DNA of 64,000 nucleotides. Origin: Pseudomonas farris (GTDB lineage: Bacteria > Pseudomonadota > Gammaproteobacteria > Pseudomonadales > Pseudomonadaceae). The DNA lies in contig NZ_JAHSTV010000003.1 of the NCBI RefSeq assembly GCF_019145235.1, forward strand, positions 1 to 64,000, in the 5' to 3' direction. The translations under genes and the position numbers were made by a program. This document shows, in pieces, positions 43,853 to 53,890 of the stretch (position 1 is its first letter; each line of letters opens with the position of its first letter). The notes under the pieces were generated by a model, which was given only the letters and a program-made list of their open reading frames with translations, was not told where the DNA came from and made no database searches.

Positions 43853-45921
43853 GCGGATTTTTCACCGGCGTGCCCCCGGCGCGAGACTGGTTCTACGGTG
43901 TGCGCACGTTCGCGGCATCGATGATTGCGCTGTACATCGCCATGCTCATGCAAATGCCCCGTCCGTATTGGGCAATGGCCACGGTGTACATCGTTTCCAG
44001 TCCGTTCGTCGGCCCTACCAGTTCCAAGGCGTTGTACCGCGCCGTTGGCACTTTGCTCGGTGCGGCGGCGGCGGTTTTTTTCGTGCCGATGTTTGTGCAA
44101 AGCCCTTATGTGTTGGTGGTGGTCATTGCGCTGTGGACCGGGATTTTGCTGTTCCTGTCCTTGCACTTGCGCACCGCCAACAGCTACGCCTTGATGCTCG
44201 CCGGTTACACCTTGCCGCTGATCGCCCTGCCGGTGGTAGATAACCCGCTGGCGGTGTGGGACGTGGCCGAGGCGCGCACCGAAGAGATCTTCCTCGGCAT
44301 CGCCTGCGCGGCAGTGGTCGGCGCGATGTTCTGGCCTCGGCGGCTGGCGCCGGTGTTCAACGATTCGGTGAACAAATGGTTCGCCGATGCCTCGACCTAC
44401 AGCCTGCGCTTCCTCAGTCGCAACGTGCAGCCGGACGAAGTCAGCACCCTGCGTTCATTGATGGTGGCGAACTTCAACAGCCTGGAATTGATGATCGGTC
44501 AGTTGCCCCACGAGGGCGCGCGGCCGCAGACAGTGCGTAATACCAAGGAACTGCGCGGGCGAATGATCCATCTGCTGCCGGTGATCGATGCCCTCGACGA
44601 CGCGCTCTATGCCCTCGAGCGGCGCACGCCGGAGCTTGTGGATAAGTTCGCGCCACTGCTGACCGCGACCGCCGAATGGCTCGACCATAAAGACGCGGAC
44701 CTCGACCGCTGGCAGGCCCTGAAAAACCAGCTCGAAGCGCTGCAACCGAATGCCGAGGCGCTGGACGACCGCAAGCAGCTGCTGTTCTCCAACGCCCTGT
44801 ATCGCCTCGGCGAATGGATCGATGTGTGGCAAGACTGCCGCAGCCTTCAACATGCCATTCAGTGCGAGAGCCAGGACAGTTGGCGCGCGGTGTATCGGCA
44901 CTGGCGCCTCGGTCGGCTGTCACCGTTTCTCGACCGTGGCTTGATGCTCTATTCGGCCGCGTCCACGGTCACCGCCATCATCGTCGCCTCGGTGCTGTGG
45001 ATTCTGCTCGGCTGGACCGACGGCGGTAGTGCGGTGATTCTGGCGGCGGTGGCGTGCAGTTTTTTTGCTTCGATGGACGACCCGGCGCCGCAGATCTACC
45101 GGTTCTTTTTCTGGACCGCGATGTCGGTGCTGTTCGCCAGCCTCTATCTGTTTCTGATCCTGCCGAACCTGCATGACTTCCCGATGCTGGTGCTGGCATT
45201 CGCCATCCCGTTCATCTGCGTTGGCACCCTGACGGTGCAGCCGCGTTTCTACCTGGGCATGCTGCTGACCATCGTCAACACGTCATCTTTCATCAGCATT
45301 CAGGGCGCCTACGACGCGGACTTCCTCAGCTTCGCCAACTCCAACCTGGCTGGTCCCATGGGTTTGCTGTTCGCGTTCATCTGGACCCTGATCGCCCGGC
45401 CATTCGGCGCGGAATTGGCGGCCAAGCGCCTGACCCGTTTTAGCTGGCGCGACATCGTCAGCCTCACCGAGCCGGCTTCGTTGGCCGAACACCGGCAATT
45501 GGGCGTGCAGGTCCTCGATCGCCTGATGCAGCACTTGCCGCGGCTGGCCATGACCGGCCAGGACACCGGGATCGCGCTGCGGGAAGTACGCGTGGCGTTG
45601 AATCTTCTCGACCTGCTGGCCTATACGCCGCGTGTGGTGGGCATGCCGCAGGTGCTGCTGCAGCAAGTGGTGGTCGAAGTCGGTGAGTACTTCAAGGCCT
45701 GTCTCAAGGCCGACGAACGTCTGCCAGCGCCGAGCCCGTTGCTGATGACTCTCGACCGCACCCGTCGCGCCCTCGACACCGAGTGCGACGACGGCGCCCG
45801 TCTGCATTTGCTGCATGCCCTGAGCGGCTTGCGCCTGGCCTTACTGCCGGGTGTGGAGTTCGTCGGCACAGGCGAGCTCGAAGAACCGCTTCCCCATGGC
45901 ATCGATGGAGCGCCTTTATGA
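43849..45921 (+). CDS. FUSC/AaeB-family inner-membrane efflux protein
   Basis: Inner-membrane transporter of 690 aa with two blocks of hydrophobic helices (about 15-150 and 365-510) and a soluble C-terminal part, the FUSC/aromatic-acid exporter layout ('MIALYIAMLMQMPRPYWAMA', 'AVILAAVACSFFASMDDPAP'). TTG 43849 overlaps the marR stop. With the DUF1656, HlyD and lipoprotein genes it makes an AaeXAB-type pump, probably for p-hydroxybenzoate, fusaric acid or similar compounds; exact substrate unknown. Confidence 0.88.
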   Translation: MSGFFTGVPPARDWFYGVRTFAASMIALYIAMLMQMPRPYWAMATVYIVSSPFVGPTSSKALYRAVGTLLGAAAAVFFVPMFVQSPYVLVVVIALWTGILLFLSLHLRTANSYALMLAGYTLPLIALPVVDNPLAVWDVAEARTEEIFLGIACAAVVGAMFWPRRLAPVFNDSVNKWFADASTYSLRFLSRNVQPDEVSTLRSLMVANFNSLELMIGQLPHEGARPQTVRNTKELRGRMIHLLPVIDALDDALYALERRTPELVDKFAPLLTATAEWLDHKDADLDRWQALKNQLEALQPNAEALDDRKQLLFSNALYRLGEWIDVWQDCRSLQHAIQCESQDSWRAVYRHWRLGRLSPFLDRGLMLYSAASTVTAIIVASVLWILLGWTDGGSAVILAAVACSFFASMDDPAPQIYRFFFWTAMSVLFASLYLFLILPNLHDFPMLVLAFAIPFICVGTLTVQPRFYLGMLLTIVNTSSFISIQGAYDADFLSFANSNLAGPMGLLFAFIWTLIARPFGAELAAKRLTRFSWRDIVSLTEPASLAEHRQLGVQVLDRLMQHLPRLAMTGQDTGIALREVRVALNLLDLLAYTPRVVGMPQVLLQQVVVEVGEYFKACLKADERLPAPSPLLMTLDRTRRALDTECDDGARLHLLHALSGLRLALLPGVEFVGTGELEEPLPHGIDGAPL

Positions 45922-46127
45922 TCGGTGATCTGGATATCAGCGGGGTGTTCCTGCCGACGCTGCTGGTGCTGATGGGCATTACCTACGTGTTGTACCTGTT
46001 GGTGCACGGGTTGCTGACGCGCCTGCACTTTTACCGTCTGGTCTGGCACCGGGCATTGTTCAACGTGGGTCTCTACGCCTTGCTCCTCGGCGCCGTGGAC
46101 TCACTCAGTCGATACCTGATGACATGA
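45918..46127 (+). CDS. DUF1656/AaeX-like small membrane protein
   Basis: Protein of 69 aa with two hydrophobic helices ('FLPTLLVLMGITYVLYLLVH', 'ALFNVGLYALLLGAVDSL'), as in AaeX. It overlaps its neighbours by 4 bp on each side and is a constant partner of FUSC-HlyD pumps. Confidence 0.88.
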   Translation: MIGDLDISGVFLPTLLVLMGITYVLYLLVHGLLTRLHFYRLVWHRALFNVGLYALLLGAVDSLSRYLMT

Positions 46128-47011
46128 AAAAACCTTTTTTGACCCTCGGCCGCGTGGTCCTGACGCTGTTGATCGTGACCTTCGCCGTTGTCGTGGTCTG
46201 GCGCATGGTCATGTATTACATGTTCGCGCCCTGGACCCGGGACGGGCACATCCGCGCCGACATCGTGCAGATCGCCCCGGATGTGTCGGGACTGATCCAG
46301 CAAGTAGAGGTTCGCGACAACCAATGGGTGAAACGCGGCCAGGTGCTGTTCAGCATCGATCAGGACCGTTTCAAACTGGCGTTGCGCCAAGCAAAAGCGG
46401 CCGTCGCCGACCGCCAGGAAACCCTGGCCCAGGCTCAGCGCGAGGCCAAGCGTAACCGTGGCCTTGGCAACCTGGTCCCGGCCGAACAACTGGAAGAAAG
46501 CCAGTCCCGTGTCGCCCGCGCCGAAGTGGCGTTAATGGAGGCGCAGGTGGCGGTGGACAGCGCTCAGCTCAACCTTGACCGCTCGCTGATTCGCAGCCCG
46601 GTGGATGGCTACGTTAACGACCGGGCGCCGCGTTCCCAGGAGTTCGTCACCGCCGGGCGGCCGGTATTGTCGGTGGTGGACAGCAACTCGTTCCACATCG
46701 ATGGTTATTTCGAAGAAACCAAGCTGGACGGCATTCATGTCGGCCAAGGCGTCGATATTCGGGTCGTCGGCGACCGCGCTCGGCTGCGCGGGCATGTGGA
46801 AAGCATCGTCGCCGGTATCGAAGACCGCGACCGCAGCAGCGGCAGCAACCTGTTGCCCAACGTCAATCCGGCGTTCAGCTGGGTGCGGCTGGCGCAGCGG
46901 ATTCCGGTACGAATCGCTTTCGACGAGGTGCCAGAGGACTTCCGCATGATTGCCGGCCGCACGGCCACGGTGTCGATCATCGACGATCAAACCCGGGAGC
47001 CGGCGCAATGA
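46124..47011 (+). CDS. AaeA-like HlyD-family efflux adaptor
   Basis: Adaptor of 295 aa. One membrane helix (about 8-30) precedes 'VQIAPDVSGLIQQVEVRDNQ', a short hairpin, 'IRSPVDGYVNDRAPRSQEFV' and a beta-barrel. Links the FUSC pump to the outer-membrane lipoprotein encoded next; both gene junctions overlap by 4 bp. Confidence 0.9.
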   Translation: MKKPFLTLGRVVLTLLIVTFAVVVVWRMVMYYMFAPWTRDGHIRADIVQIAPDVSGLIQQVEVRDNQWVKRGQVLFSIDQDRFKLALRQAKAAVADRQETLAQAQREAKRNRGLGNLVPAEQLEESQSRVARAEVALMEAQVAVDSAQLNLDRSLIRSPVDGYVNDRAPRSQEFVTAGRPVLSVVDSNSFHIDGYFEETKLDGIHVGQGVDIRVVGDRARLRGHVESIVAGIEDRDRSSGSNLLPNVNPAFSWVRLAQRIPVRIAFDEVPEDFRMIAGRTATVSIIDDQTREPAQ

Positions 47012-48456
47012 GCAGGGCCTCGGGTTTGGCGGTGGCCGGGTTAGGGCTGCTGCTGTCGGCCTGTCAGGTGGTCGGGCCGGATTATCACTTGCCGGACGAG
47101 GCCGCCGTGCGCCGTGACGACTTTCAGAGCGATCTGGCGGTGAACGGCAAAAATGTCGTTTCGGCACCGGTGCCCAGCGATTGGTGGCGCTTGTATCAGG
47201 ATCCGCGTCTGGACCAATTGGTGCAGCAAGCCATGGCCTCCAACACCGATTTGCGGGTGGCGGCGGCGAATCTTTCGCGGGCTCGCGCTCAAGTCGACGA
47301 AGCGCAGGCGGCGGGCGGTTGGAGCGGCGGCGTGAAAGTCGGTGCCCAGCGTTTGCAGGAGTCTGGCGAGGCGTTCTTGCTGGCGGATAAAGTGCCGGTG
47401 GCCAACGTCGGTGACATCGGCATCACCACGTCCTATCAGTTCGACCTGTTTGGCACGTTGCAGCGCGGCATCGAAGCGGCCAAAGCTAATGCCGATGCGA
47501 CTCAGGCGGCAGCGGACACCGCGCGTATCACGCTGGTGGCCGATGTGGTGCGGGCTTACACCCAAGTCTGCGCGGCCAACGAAGAGCGGGAGATCGCTCA
47601 GCATTCCCTCGACCTGCAAGCCCAGAGCACCACGCTGACCCAGCGCTTGAGCGATGCCGGGCGCGGCGATGAAACCCAGGTCACCCGTTCGCAAACCCAA
47701 TTCAAATCCTTGCGCGCCGAGTTGCCGCGTTATGAAGCGGCACGTCAGGCCGGGCTGTTCCGCTTGTCGATGCTGTTGGCCAAACCGGTCGAGCAATTGC
47801 CTGTGGGCACCAGCGACTGCGCTGAGCTGCCAAAAATTGCGCAATTGTTGCCGGTGGGTGACGGCGCCACGCTGCTCAAGCGTCGACCCGACGTGCGGCA
47901 AGCCGAGCGTAGATTGGCGGCCGCGACGGCCGGTATCGGCATTGCAACCGGCGAGTTGTACCCGGATATCAGCATCGGCGCGACCGTTGGTACGGTCGGG
48001 ATTCTGGAAAACCTCGGTAAACCGGCGACCAATCGCTGGGGCTTCGGCCCGTTGCTGAGCTGGACCGTGCCGTCCAACGGCTCCCGCGCGCGAATCCGTG
48101 AGGCCGAGGCCGCGACCCAAGGCGCGCTGGCGCATTTCGATGGCGTGGTGCTCAACGCCATCCGCGAGACTCAGACCGGCCTGGCGCAATATTCCGCGCA
48201 GCTTCAGCGCCGCGATGCGTTGGCGGATGCCGAGCAATCGGCGCAACTGGCGGCAGACCAGACCCACCGCTTCTTTCAGGCTGGCCGCGCGTCGTTTTTG
48301 GCGGACCTGCAAGCCACCCGCACCTACACCGACGTACGGGCGCAACTGGCCTCGGCCAACACCCAAGTCGCGATGAGCCAGATCGATTTGTTCCTTGCTT
48401 TGGGTGGCGGCTGGGAAAGCGGACGAACGCAAGGGTCACAACCCGGCAAACCCTGA
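47008..48456 (+). CDS. NodT/OprM-type outer-membrane lipoprotein of the FUSC operon
   Basis: Channel of 482 aa. The signal peptide ends LLLSAC (Cys near 19), then 'QVVGPDYHLP', the usual mature start. Two OEP halves follow, ending 'MSQIDLFLALGGGW'. ATG 47008 overlaps the adaptor stop. It completes the tripartite aromatic-acid pump. Confidence 0.9.
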   Translation: MSRASGLAVAGLGLLLSACQVVGPDYHLPDEAAVRRDDFQSDLAVNGKNVVSAPVPSDWWRLYQDPRLDQLVQQAMASNTDLRVAAANLSRARAQVDEAQAAGGWSGGVKVGAQRLQESGEAFLLADKVPVANVGDIGITTSYQFDLFGTLQRGIEAAKANADATQAAADTARITLVADVVRAYTQVCAANEEREIAQHSLDLQAQSTTLTQRLSDAGRGDETQVTRSQTQFKSLRAELPRYEAARQAGLFRLSMLLAKPVEQLPVGTSDCAELPKIAQLLPVGDGATLLKRRPDVRQAERRLAAATAGIGIATGELYPDISIGATVGTVGILENLGKPATNRWGFGPLLSWTVPSNGSRARIREAEAATQGALAHFDGVVLNAIRETQTGLAQYSAQLQRRDALADAEQSAQLAADQTHRFFQAGRASFLADLQATRTYTDVRAQLASANTQVAMSQIDLFLALGGGWESGRTQGSQPGKP

Positions 48457-48537
48457 GGCCGTTGCTATGCTTTGATTTGATGGGGGCGCGCGGCGAACCC
48501 GTCGATCAAGGCTTGCGTTGGTCATGGGGATCTAATA

Positions 48538-49173
48538 ATGAAAAACCCTTATGCTCCCGGCTTCTGGTGCGCCATTGCGGCATTGGTTTTGCTGTCGGCC
48601 ACCTATTTCTACGGCGTCATGCTGGCCCACCAGCTCGACACGGCGCTGATATTCCTCGACAGCGCAGTGGCGTTGATCGCCGTGATGGCTATCGTGGTGG
48701 TCGCCTGGGCTTCATTACAGGGCCAGCGCATCAAGAAACGACAACTCGAACAAGGCAAGACCCTGGTGCTGATCTGGGACACCAAGGTGGCTTTGCGTCG
48801 TGTCGAAACGGTGTTCGACCGGTATTTCTGGGGCAGTTACTGGCAACCGGGGCGCACGTTCCAGGAAGTGATGGGCGAACTCACCGGCACACCGCTGGAA
48901 AAAAGCCTCGAAACCTTGAAAAAACAATGCCTGGCGCTGGACAAGCAAGTGGCCGACGAGGGGTGGCACTGGCTCAACAATGCGCGAGAGCTTTCCGATG
49001 TCGCCACCGCCATGGCCCGCGAACGTTATCAGCTGGATTTCTGCGACCCGCGCGCGGAAGTGACCGGCGGGGCGGTGATCAATCGGGATTTTGAAGTGCT
49101 GGTGTATACGTGGACCGCACGGCTCAAGAGCTTTGATCATCAATTGGATGAGATTGAGGTTCAGTATTCATAA
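48538..49173 (+). CDS. Uncharacterised membrane protein with two N-terminal helices
   Basis: Protein of 211 aa. Two hydrophobic helices (about 9-28 and 38-58) are followed by a cytosolic alpha-helical part ('LVLIWDTKVALRRVETVFDR', 'LDKQVADEGWHWLNNARELS'). No domain recognised. GGGGATC lies eight bases before ATG 48538. The gap to the FUSC operon is 81 bp, so it may be a separate unit. Confidence 0.75.
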   Translation: MKNPYAPGFWCAIAALVLLSATYFYGVMLAHQLDTALIFLDSAVALIAVMAIVVVAWASLQGQRIKKRQLEQGKTLVLIWDTKVALRRVETVFDRYFWGSYWQPGRTFQEVMGELTGTPLEKSLETLKKQCLALDKQVADEGWHWLNNARELSDVATAMARERYQLDFCDPRAEVTGGAVINRDFEVLVYTWTARLKSFDHQLDEIEVQYS

Positions 49174-49195
49174 AGATGTATTGGCAGGGCTGACG

Positions 49196-49265
49196 CTTTC
49201 GCGAGCAAGCCCGCTCCCACATTGGAATGCGTTCCCCTGTGGGAGCGGGCTTGCTCGCGAAAGCG
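49196..49265. repeat. Paired REP element, copy 7
   Basis: REP palindromes at 49197-49221 and 49238-49263 with a very short loop (about 16 bp). The remaining gap to 49472 shows no gene; it should hold the promoter of the YdgA-like gene. Confidence 0.9.
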
Positions 49266-49472
49266 ATTGCATGACCGCCGGAATTCTTGCCCTCTGCCAG
49301 TTGTCCACAAGCAGCAATACCCCATAGACACTCTTTCACCTTTAATCAATGGGCCGCTTTGCGGCGCAAATGCTAATCTCCATCCCACTTTTAGCGCAGT
49401 CGTGACCGCAACCTGTCATGGGTTCAGGGAAGACGACCACACTTTCAACAACGGACATTGAACGGGTACTTC

Positions 49473-50984
49473 ATGAATAAATCAGCAGGCGTGCTTCTAG
49501 GAATTGTCGTGGCCATCGGTGCAATCAGCGCTGGCGGTGCGTGGTACACCGGCTCCAAACTCGATGGGGTGCTGAATACCTCGATCGCCGACGCCAACAA
49601 AGAGCTGCAAGCCGCGCTGGCTGGTTCCAACGGTACGGCATCGCTGGAGCTGGTGTCGCTGGACCGCCATGTGTTCAGCAGCACCGCGCACTACCGCCTC
49701 AAGGGTGAAGGCGAGATGTTTGGTGAAGCGCCGGTCGAGTTGCTGTTCGTCGACCGCATCGAACACGGCCCGCTGCCGTTCTCGCGTCTGGTATCGCTGA
49801 AGTGGTTGCCGGTCCTGGCCACCAGTCACTACGAGTTGGAAAAGACTCCGCTGACCGAGAAGTGGTTTGCGGCCGCCAAGGACAATTCCCCGGTCAAAGG
49901 CGTGGTCAACATCGGCTACGACAACTCCACGAAGGGCACCCTCGAATTCTTGCCGCTGGAAACAGCACTGGATGACAAATCCAAGCTGACCTTCTCCGGT
50001 ATGAAACTCGACGTAGCCGCCAGTGCCCAGGCGCAAAAGGTCAAGGCTGACGGTTACATGGACAGCCTGAAGCTGACCACCGTGGCCGAAGATCAGACCC
50101 CGGTGCAGGTCGAGCTCAACGGCTTGACCGTGGCCAGTAACCTGAACAAAAGCACGTACGGCTATTACACCGGCGAAAACACCATCGAGCTGACCAACAG
50201 CAAGACCACCTTCGGCGCCAAACAGTCGATACTCGGCGTCAAGAACTTTGAAATGAAGAACAAGACTGAGGAATCGGGCACCAACGCTTCAGGGCGTGCC
50301 GATTACAAGGTTGGTGAAGTGTCCTTGAACGGCAAAGTTATCGGCTCTGCGCAGATGGCCATGAGCCTGAAAAACCTCGACATCCCGTCAACGATGTCGC
50401 TGATGCAGATCTACCAGACCAAACTGCAACCGTACGAGAAGGCCGCCGCTGAAGCCGCAGCCGCTGGTCTACCGGCGCCGGAACTGAACCTGACGCCGGC
50501 CGAAGAGGCACAGGTCAAGACCGGCCTGGAGAAACTGCTGGCCGCCGGCCCGCAGGTGGCTCTGGAAAACCTGTCGTTCAATACCAGCAACGGCGAAAGC
50601 CGCGCCAACCTGGTGCTGGACCTGACCAAACCGCAGTCCATGGACCTGCCGCCAGACCAGTTGGTCAAGCAATTGATCGCGCTGCTGGACTTCAACCTAT
50701 TGGTGTCCAAGCCAATGCTGGTTGACGTGCTCACCGTGCAGTCGCAAATCGACGGCCAGACCGACGCCAAGCTGATCGCCGATCAGGCGAGCGCAACCGC
50801 CGACATGTTCAGCAGCATGGCGGTCGGCACGCAATTGGCGAAACTGGACGGTAACAATGTCGTCACCAAGCTGCACTACGCCAACAATCAGGTGGACTTC
50901 AACGGCCAGAAAATGACCCTCGAAGAATTTGTCGGCTTCGTGATGAGCAAACTCGGCGGCACGGGCGACGTCACCATCCAGTAA
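49473..50984 (+). CDS. YdgA/DUF945-family protein
   Basis: Protein of 503 aa with an N-terminal membrane helix or uncleaved signal (about 7-25) and a periplasmic domain with repeated beta segments ('ATSHYELEKTPLTEKWFAAA', 'AKLHYANNQVDFNGQKMTLE'), matching DUF945/YdgA, a family of unknown function. ATG 49473 is chosen; an in-frame TTG at 49458 is open. A good terminator follows. Confidence 0.83.
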   Translation: MNKSAGVLLGIVVAIGAISAGGAWYTGSKLDGVLNTSIADANKELQAALAGSNGTASLELVSLDRHVFSSTAHYRLKGEGEMFGEAPVELLFVDRIEHGPLPFSRLVSLKWLPVLATSHYELEKTPLTEKWFAAAKDNSPVKGVVNIGYDNSTKGTLEFLPLETALDDKSKLTFSGMKLDVAASAQAQKVKADGYMDSLKLTTVAEDQTPVQVELNGLTVASNLNKSTYGYYTGENTIELTNSKTTFGAKQSILGVKNFEMKNKTEESGTNASGRADYKVGEVSLNGKVIGSAQMAMSLKNLDIPSTMSLMQIYQTKLQPYEKAAAEAAAAGLPAPELNLTPAEEAQVKTGLEKLLAAGPQVALENLSFNTSNGESRANLVLDLTKPQSMDLPPDQLVKQLIALLDFNLLVSKPMLVDVLTVQSQIDGQTDAKLIADQASATADMFSSMAVGTQLAKLDGNNVVTKLHYANNQVDFNGQKMTLEEFVGFVMSKLGGTGDVTIQ

Positions 50985-51002
50985 AACCGCAAGCTTCAGC
51001 GC

Positions 51003-51041
51003 AACGCCCGGCCTCTGCAACACGCAGACGCCGGGCGTTTT
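51003..51041 (+). terminator. Rho-independent terminator after the YdgA-like gene
   Basis: Stem AACGCCCGGC...GCCGGGCGTT, inner CTCTGC/GCAGAC, followed by TTT. Confidence 0.75.
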
Positions 51042-51109
51042 GCTGTCTGGGGTTTCGAAACGGGGAGAGGGGGAGGAGGTTCCAATGCCTGTCAATCAAA
51101 CGCAATCCA

Positions 51110-51201
51110 TGTGGGAGCGGGCTTGCTCGCGAAGGCGTCGTGTCAGTCAATATCAATGTCTACTGACAGACCGTCTTCGCGAGCAAGCCCGCTCCCACAG
51201 G
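51110..51201. repeat. Paired REP element, copy 8
   Basis: REP palindromes at 51110-51133 and 51175-51200. It lies in the 413-bp gap before pgaA. The rest of the gap (51202-51397) is the pgaA leader, with a hairpin GCTGGGTC/GACCCGGC at about 51314-51333. Confidence 0.9.
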
Positions 51202-51397
51202 TTCCGCACCTTGACTGACTGGCACCAGAGAAGAGCCGAGCGACACGAATCTGAAGAATTATTGTGCTCTGAATAATCGACTACGTTTGCATGCAAGACT
51301 GCTTCGATAAAGCTTGGCTGGGTCTTTCGACCCGGCTTTCCGCTACGAATGGGCAAGGGACATTGCGACCCGGCTGGCCATGTAAGGATGCTGACGA

Positions 51398-53878
51398 ATG
51401 CCGTGTATTGCTGGTCCCTTTATTCATCGTGGTTTGCGCCCCTTGTTTCGCGTTGCGCTGTGCGGCCAGTTGCTGTGGCCGATGCTGGCGCTCGCCGACA
51501 CCCCCTACGACCAAATGGTTCGCGATGCACGGGCCGGCAACTACACGCCTGCGCTGACTGTGTTGCGCCAAGTACCGGGAAACCAGGCCACCACCGGTCA
51601 GATCAGCGATCACTTGCAGATCGCCAGCTGGGCGGGTCTGGACGCCGAAGTGGTCCAGGTCTATGAAACCCAAGGGCACAATCGGGCGCTGCCGGTTCAG
51701 GCTCTGACCGCCACCGCGCGATCCTATCGCAACCTCAAGCGCTGGGACTCGGCGACCCAGGTGTACAACAAGGCCCTGGCCCTTGAACCGCAAAATGCCG
51801 ACCTGCAGCTGGGGCTGGCGATGACCCAGGCCGACGCCGGTAAACCTGACGAGGCGGTTGCCCGCGCCAGGGCGCTGGTGGCGGCGAAACCGGATGATCC
51901 TTCCCGCCGCTTGGCCCTGGCCTATGCCTTGACCCGCGCCGGCGCCACCTACGACGCATTGTTTGAATACGACCAGGCCTTCATCCGCGCTGGCACCAAA
52001 CCCGACGTCGCTCGGGAATACGTGATTGCCCTGCAACGCGCCCGTTTACCGGAGCCGGCCTTGCGCCTGGCGCGTCAGCGGCCGGGATTGCTGGACCCGG
52101 TTACACTGCGACGCCTCGAAGGTGACCTGGCCGCAGAACGCGTGCGCCTGGCGGAGCTGGCCACTCGCAGCGAAAAAGAACGTTATCTGATCGCCGATCG
52201 GGCTCTGTCCGATTACGACCAGTTGCTGACGACCTGGACGCCAGATCCTCAGGCCCACGATGACGTCATCCGCTGGCGAATCGATCGCATGGGCGCCCTC
52301 AAGGCCCGTGCACGCACCGCCGATGTGATCGCCGAATACCAGAAGCTGCTCGCCGAAGGCGTGAAGATTCCGACCTACGCCCTGCGTTGGGTGGCGTCGT
52401 CCTATCTTGACCAGCGTCAGCCAGAAATCGCCACCGATTTGTATCGTCAGGTGCTGGTGGCGCCGGATGCCGATGTCGGCGACCGCCTGGAAGACAGCAC
52501 CGCGCTCTATTACGCCTTGCTCGAAAGCGATAAGGCCGATGAAGCGCGTAAGGTCGCTGAAGACTTGGCCAAGACCCAGAAGCCACGGGTCGAGCTCAAG
52601 GGCTTGCCGGTGGGCAATCCCAACGATGAATGGATGGACGCGCAGCAACTCGCTGCCCAGGCCGGCACCTACGGCGCTGATCTGCCGTCGGGCGAGCAGC
52701 GTTTGCAGGTGCTGGTGAATCAGGCGCCCGGCAACCTCGGCCTGCGTCTGGCCCAGGCCGATTTGTACCTGGCTCGGGACTGGCCACGGCGCGCCGAAAA
52801 TCAGCTCAAGGAAACCGAGAGCATGGCCCCGCGGGACATCGGCCTGGAAGTTACGCAAGGTCACACCGCCATGGATCTGCAGGAATGGCGGCAGATGGAT
52901 GCGCTGACCGACGATGTGGTCGCGCGTTTTCCGGACAACCGTCAGGTCCAGCGTTTGCAGCGTCAGCGTGCAGTCCATGACATGGCCGAGCTGCGGGTAG
53001 AGGCCTACGGCGGCAAGAGTTATGGCGGGGGCAACGGCGATGCCGGGGCGGTCAACGGCAGTCGCGATTTCGGCATCGAAACCACGCTGTACAGCCCGCC
53101 CATCGATGAAGACTGGCGTGTGTTCGCCGGTGCCGGTTACGCCACCGGCGATTTCCAGGAAGGCACCGGTCACCATCGTTTTCAGCGCGTCGGGCTAGAA
53201 CGCCGGACCCGCGACATGACCCTGGAAGCGGAAGTCTCCAACCATTCCTATGGCTTCGGTGACAAGCAGGGCGCGCGCCTGGCGATTGCCCGAGACATCG
53301 ACGATCACTGGCAGTACGGCGGCAGCCTCGAATACCTGTCGGCGCAAACGCCGTTGCGGGCCTTGAACAGCGACATCACCGCCAATGGCGGCAGCGGTTT
53401 CATCCGTTGGCGCGCCAATGAGAGCCGCGAGTGGAGGCTGGCGGTCAGCCCCTCGCACTTCAGTGACGGCAACAACCGTGTCGAAGCGTTGCTCACCGGT
53501 CGCGAGGGTGTTTACCGCGCGCCGGGGTTACAAGTCGACCTCGGCCTGGAGGTCGGCACCAGCCATAACTCCAAGTCCGACGACGTGCCGTACTTCAACC
53601 CAAAATCCGACTTCAGCGTGCTGCCGACGGTGAACGTCAACCATGTGCTCTATCACCGCTACGAAACTTCCTGGAGCCAGCAGTTCCAGGCCGGTGCGGG
53701 CACCTATAGCCAGCGTGATCACGGGACCGGCGGCGTCGGCCTGCTGGGTTACGGCCAGCGCTACAGCTGGAACGACGTATTCGAGGTGGGTGGCCTGCTG
53801 AGCGTGATCAACCGGCCTTATGACGGTGACCGCGAAACCGATCTGCGCCTGCTCGTCGACCTCACTTACCGCTTCTAG
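51398..53878 (+). CDS. pgaA: Poly-beta-1,6-GlcNAc outer-membrane export porin PgaA
   Basis: Outer-membrane exporter of 826 aa. A signal peptide ends ALA near residue 33. A TPR superhelix (about 40-510; 'AGNYTPALTVLRQVPGNQAT', 'YNKALALEPQNADLQLGLAM') binds the polymer; a C-terminal beta-barrel ends in a phenylalanine ('LRLLVDLTYRF'), as needed for Bam insertion. E. coli PgaA is about 807 aa. ATG 51398 has AAGGA upstream. First gene of a complete pgaABCD operon, so the strain can make PNAG biofilm matrix. Confidence 0.92.
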   Translation: MPCIAGPFIHRGLRPLFRVALCGQLLWPMLALADTPYDQMVRDARAGNYTPALTVLRQVPGNQATTGQISDHLQIASWAGLDAEVVQVYETQGHNRALPVQALTATARSYRNLKRWDSATQVYNKALALEPQNADLQLGLAMTQADAGKPDEAVARARALVAAKPDDPSRRLALAYALTRAGATYDALFEYDQAFIRAGTKPDVAREYVIALQRARLPEPALRLARQRPGLLDPVTLRRLEGDLAAERVRLAELATRSEKERYLIADRALSDYDQLLTTWTPDPQAHDDVIRWRIDRMGALKARARTADVIAEYQKLLAEGVKIPTYALRWVASSYLDQRQPEIATDLYRQVLVAPDADVGDRLEDSTALYYALLESDKADEARKVAEDLAKTQKPRVELKGLPVGNPNDEWMDAQQLAAQAGTYGADLPSGEQRLQVLVNQAPGNLGLRLAQADLYLARDWPRRAENQLKETESMAPRDIGLEVTQGHTAMDLQEWRQMDALTDDVVARFPDNRQVQRLQRQRAVHDMAELRVEAYGGKSYGGGNGDAGAVNGSRDFGIETTLYSPPIDEDWRVFAGAGYATGDFQEGTGHHRFQRVGLERRTRDMTLEAEVSNHSYGFGDKQGARLAIARDIDDHWQYGGSLEYLSAQTPLRALNSDITANGGSGFIRWRANESREWRLAVSPSHFSDGNNRVEALLTGREGVYRAPGLQVDLGLEVGTSHNSKSDDVPYFNPKSDFSVLPTVNVNHVLYHRYETSWSQQFQAGAGTYSQRDHGTGGVGLLGYGQRYSWNDVFEVGGLLSVINRPYDGDRETDLRLLVDLTYRF

Positions 53879-53890
53879 AAGAGTTTGAAG

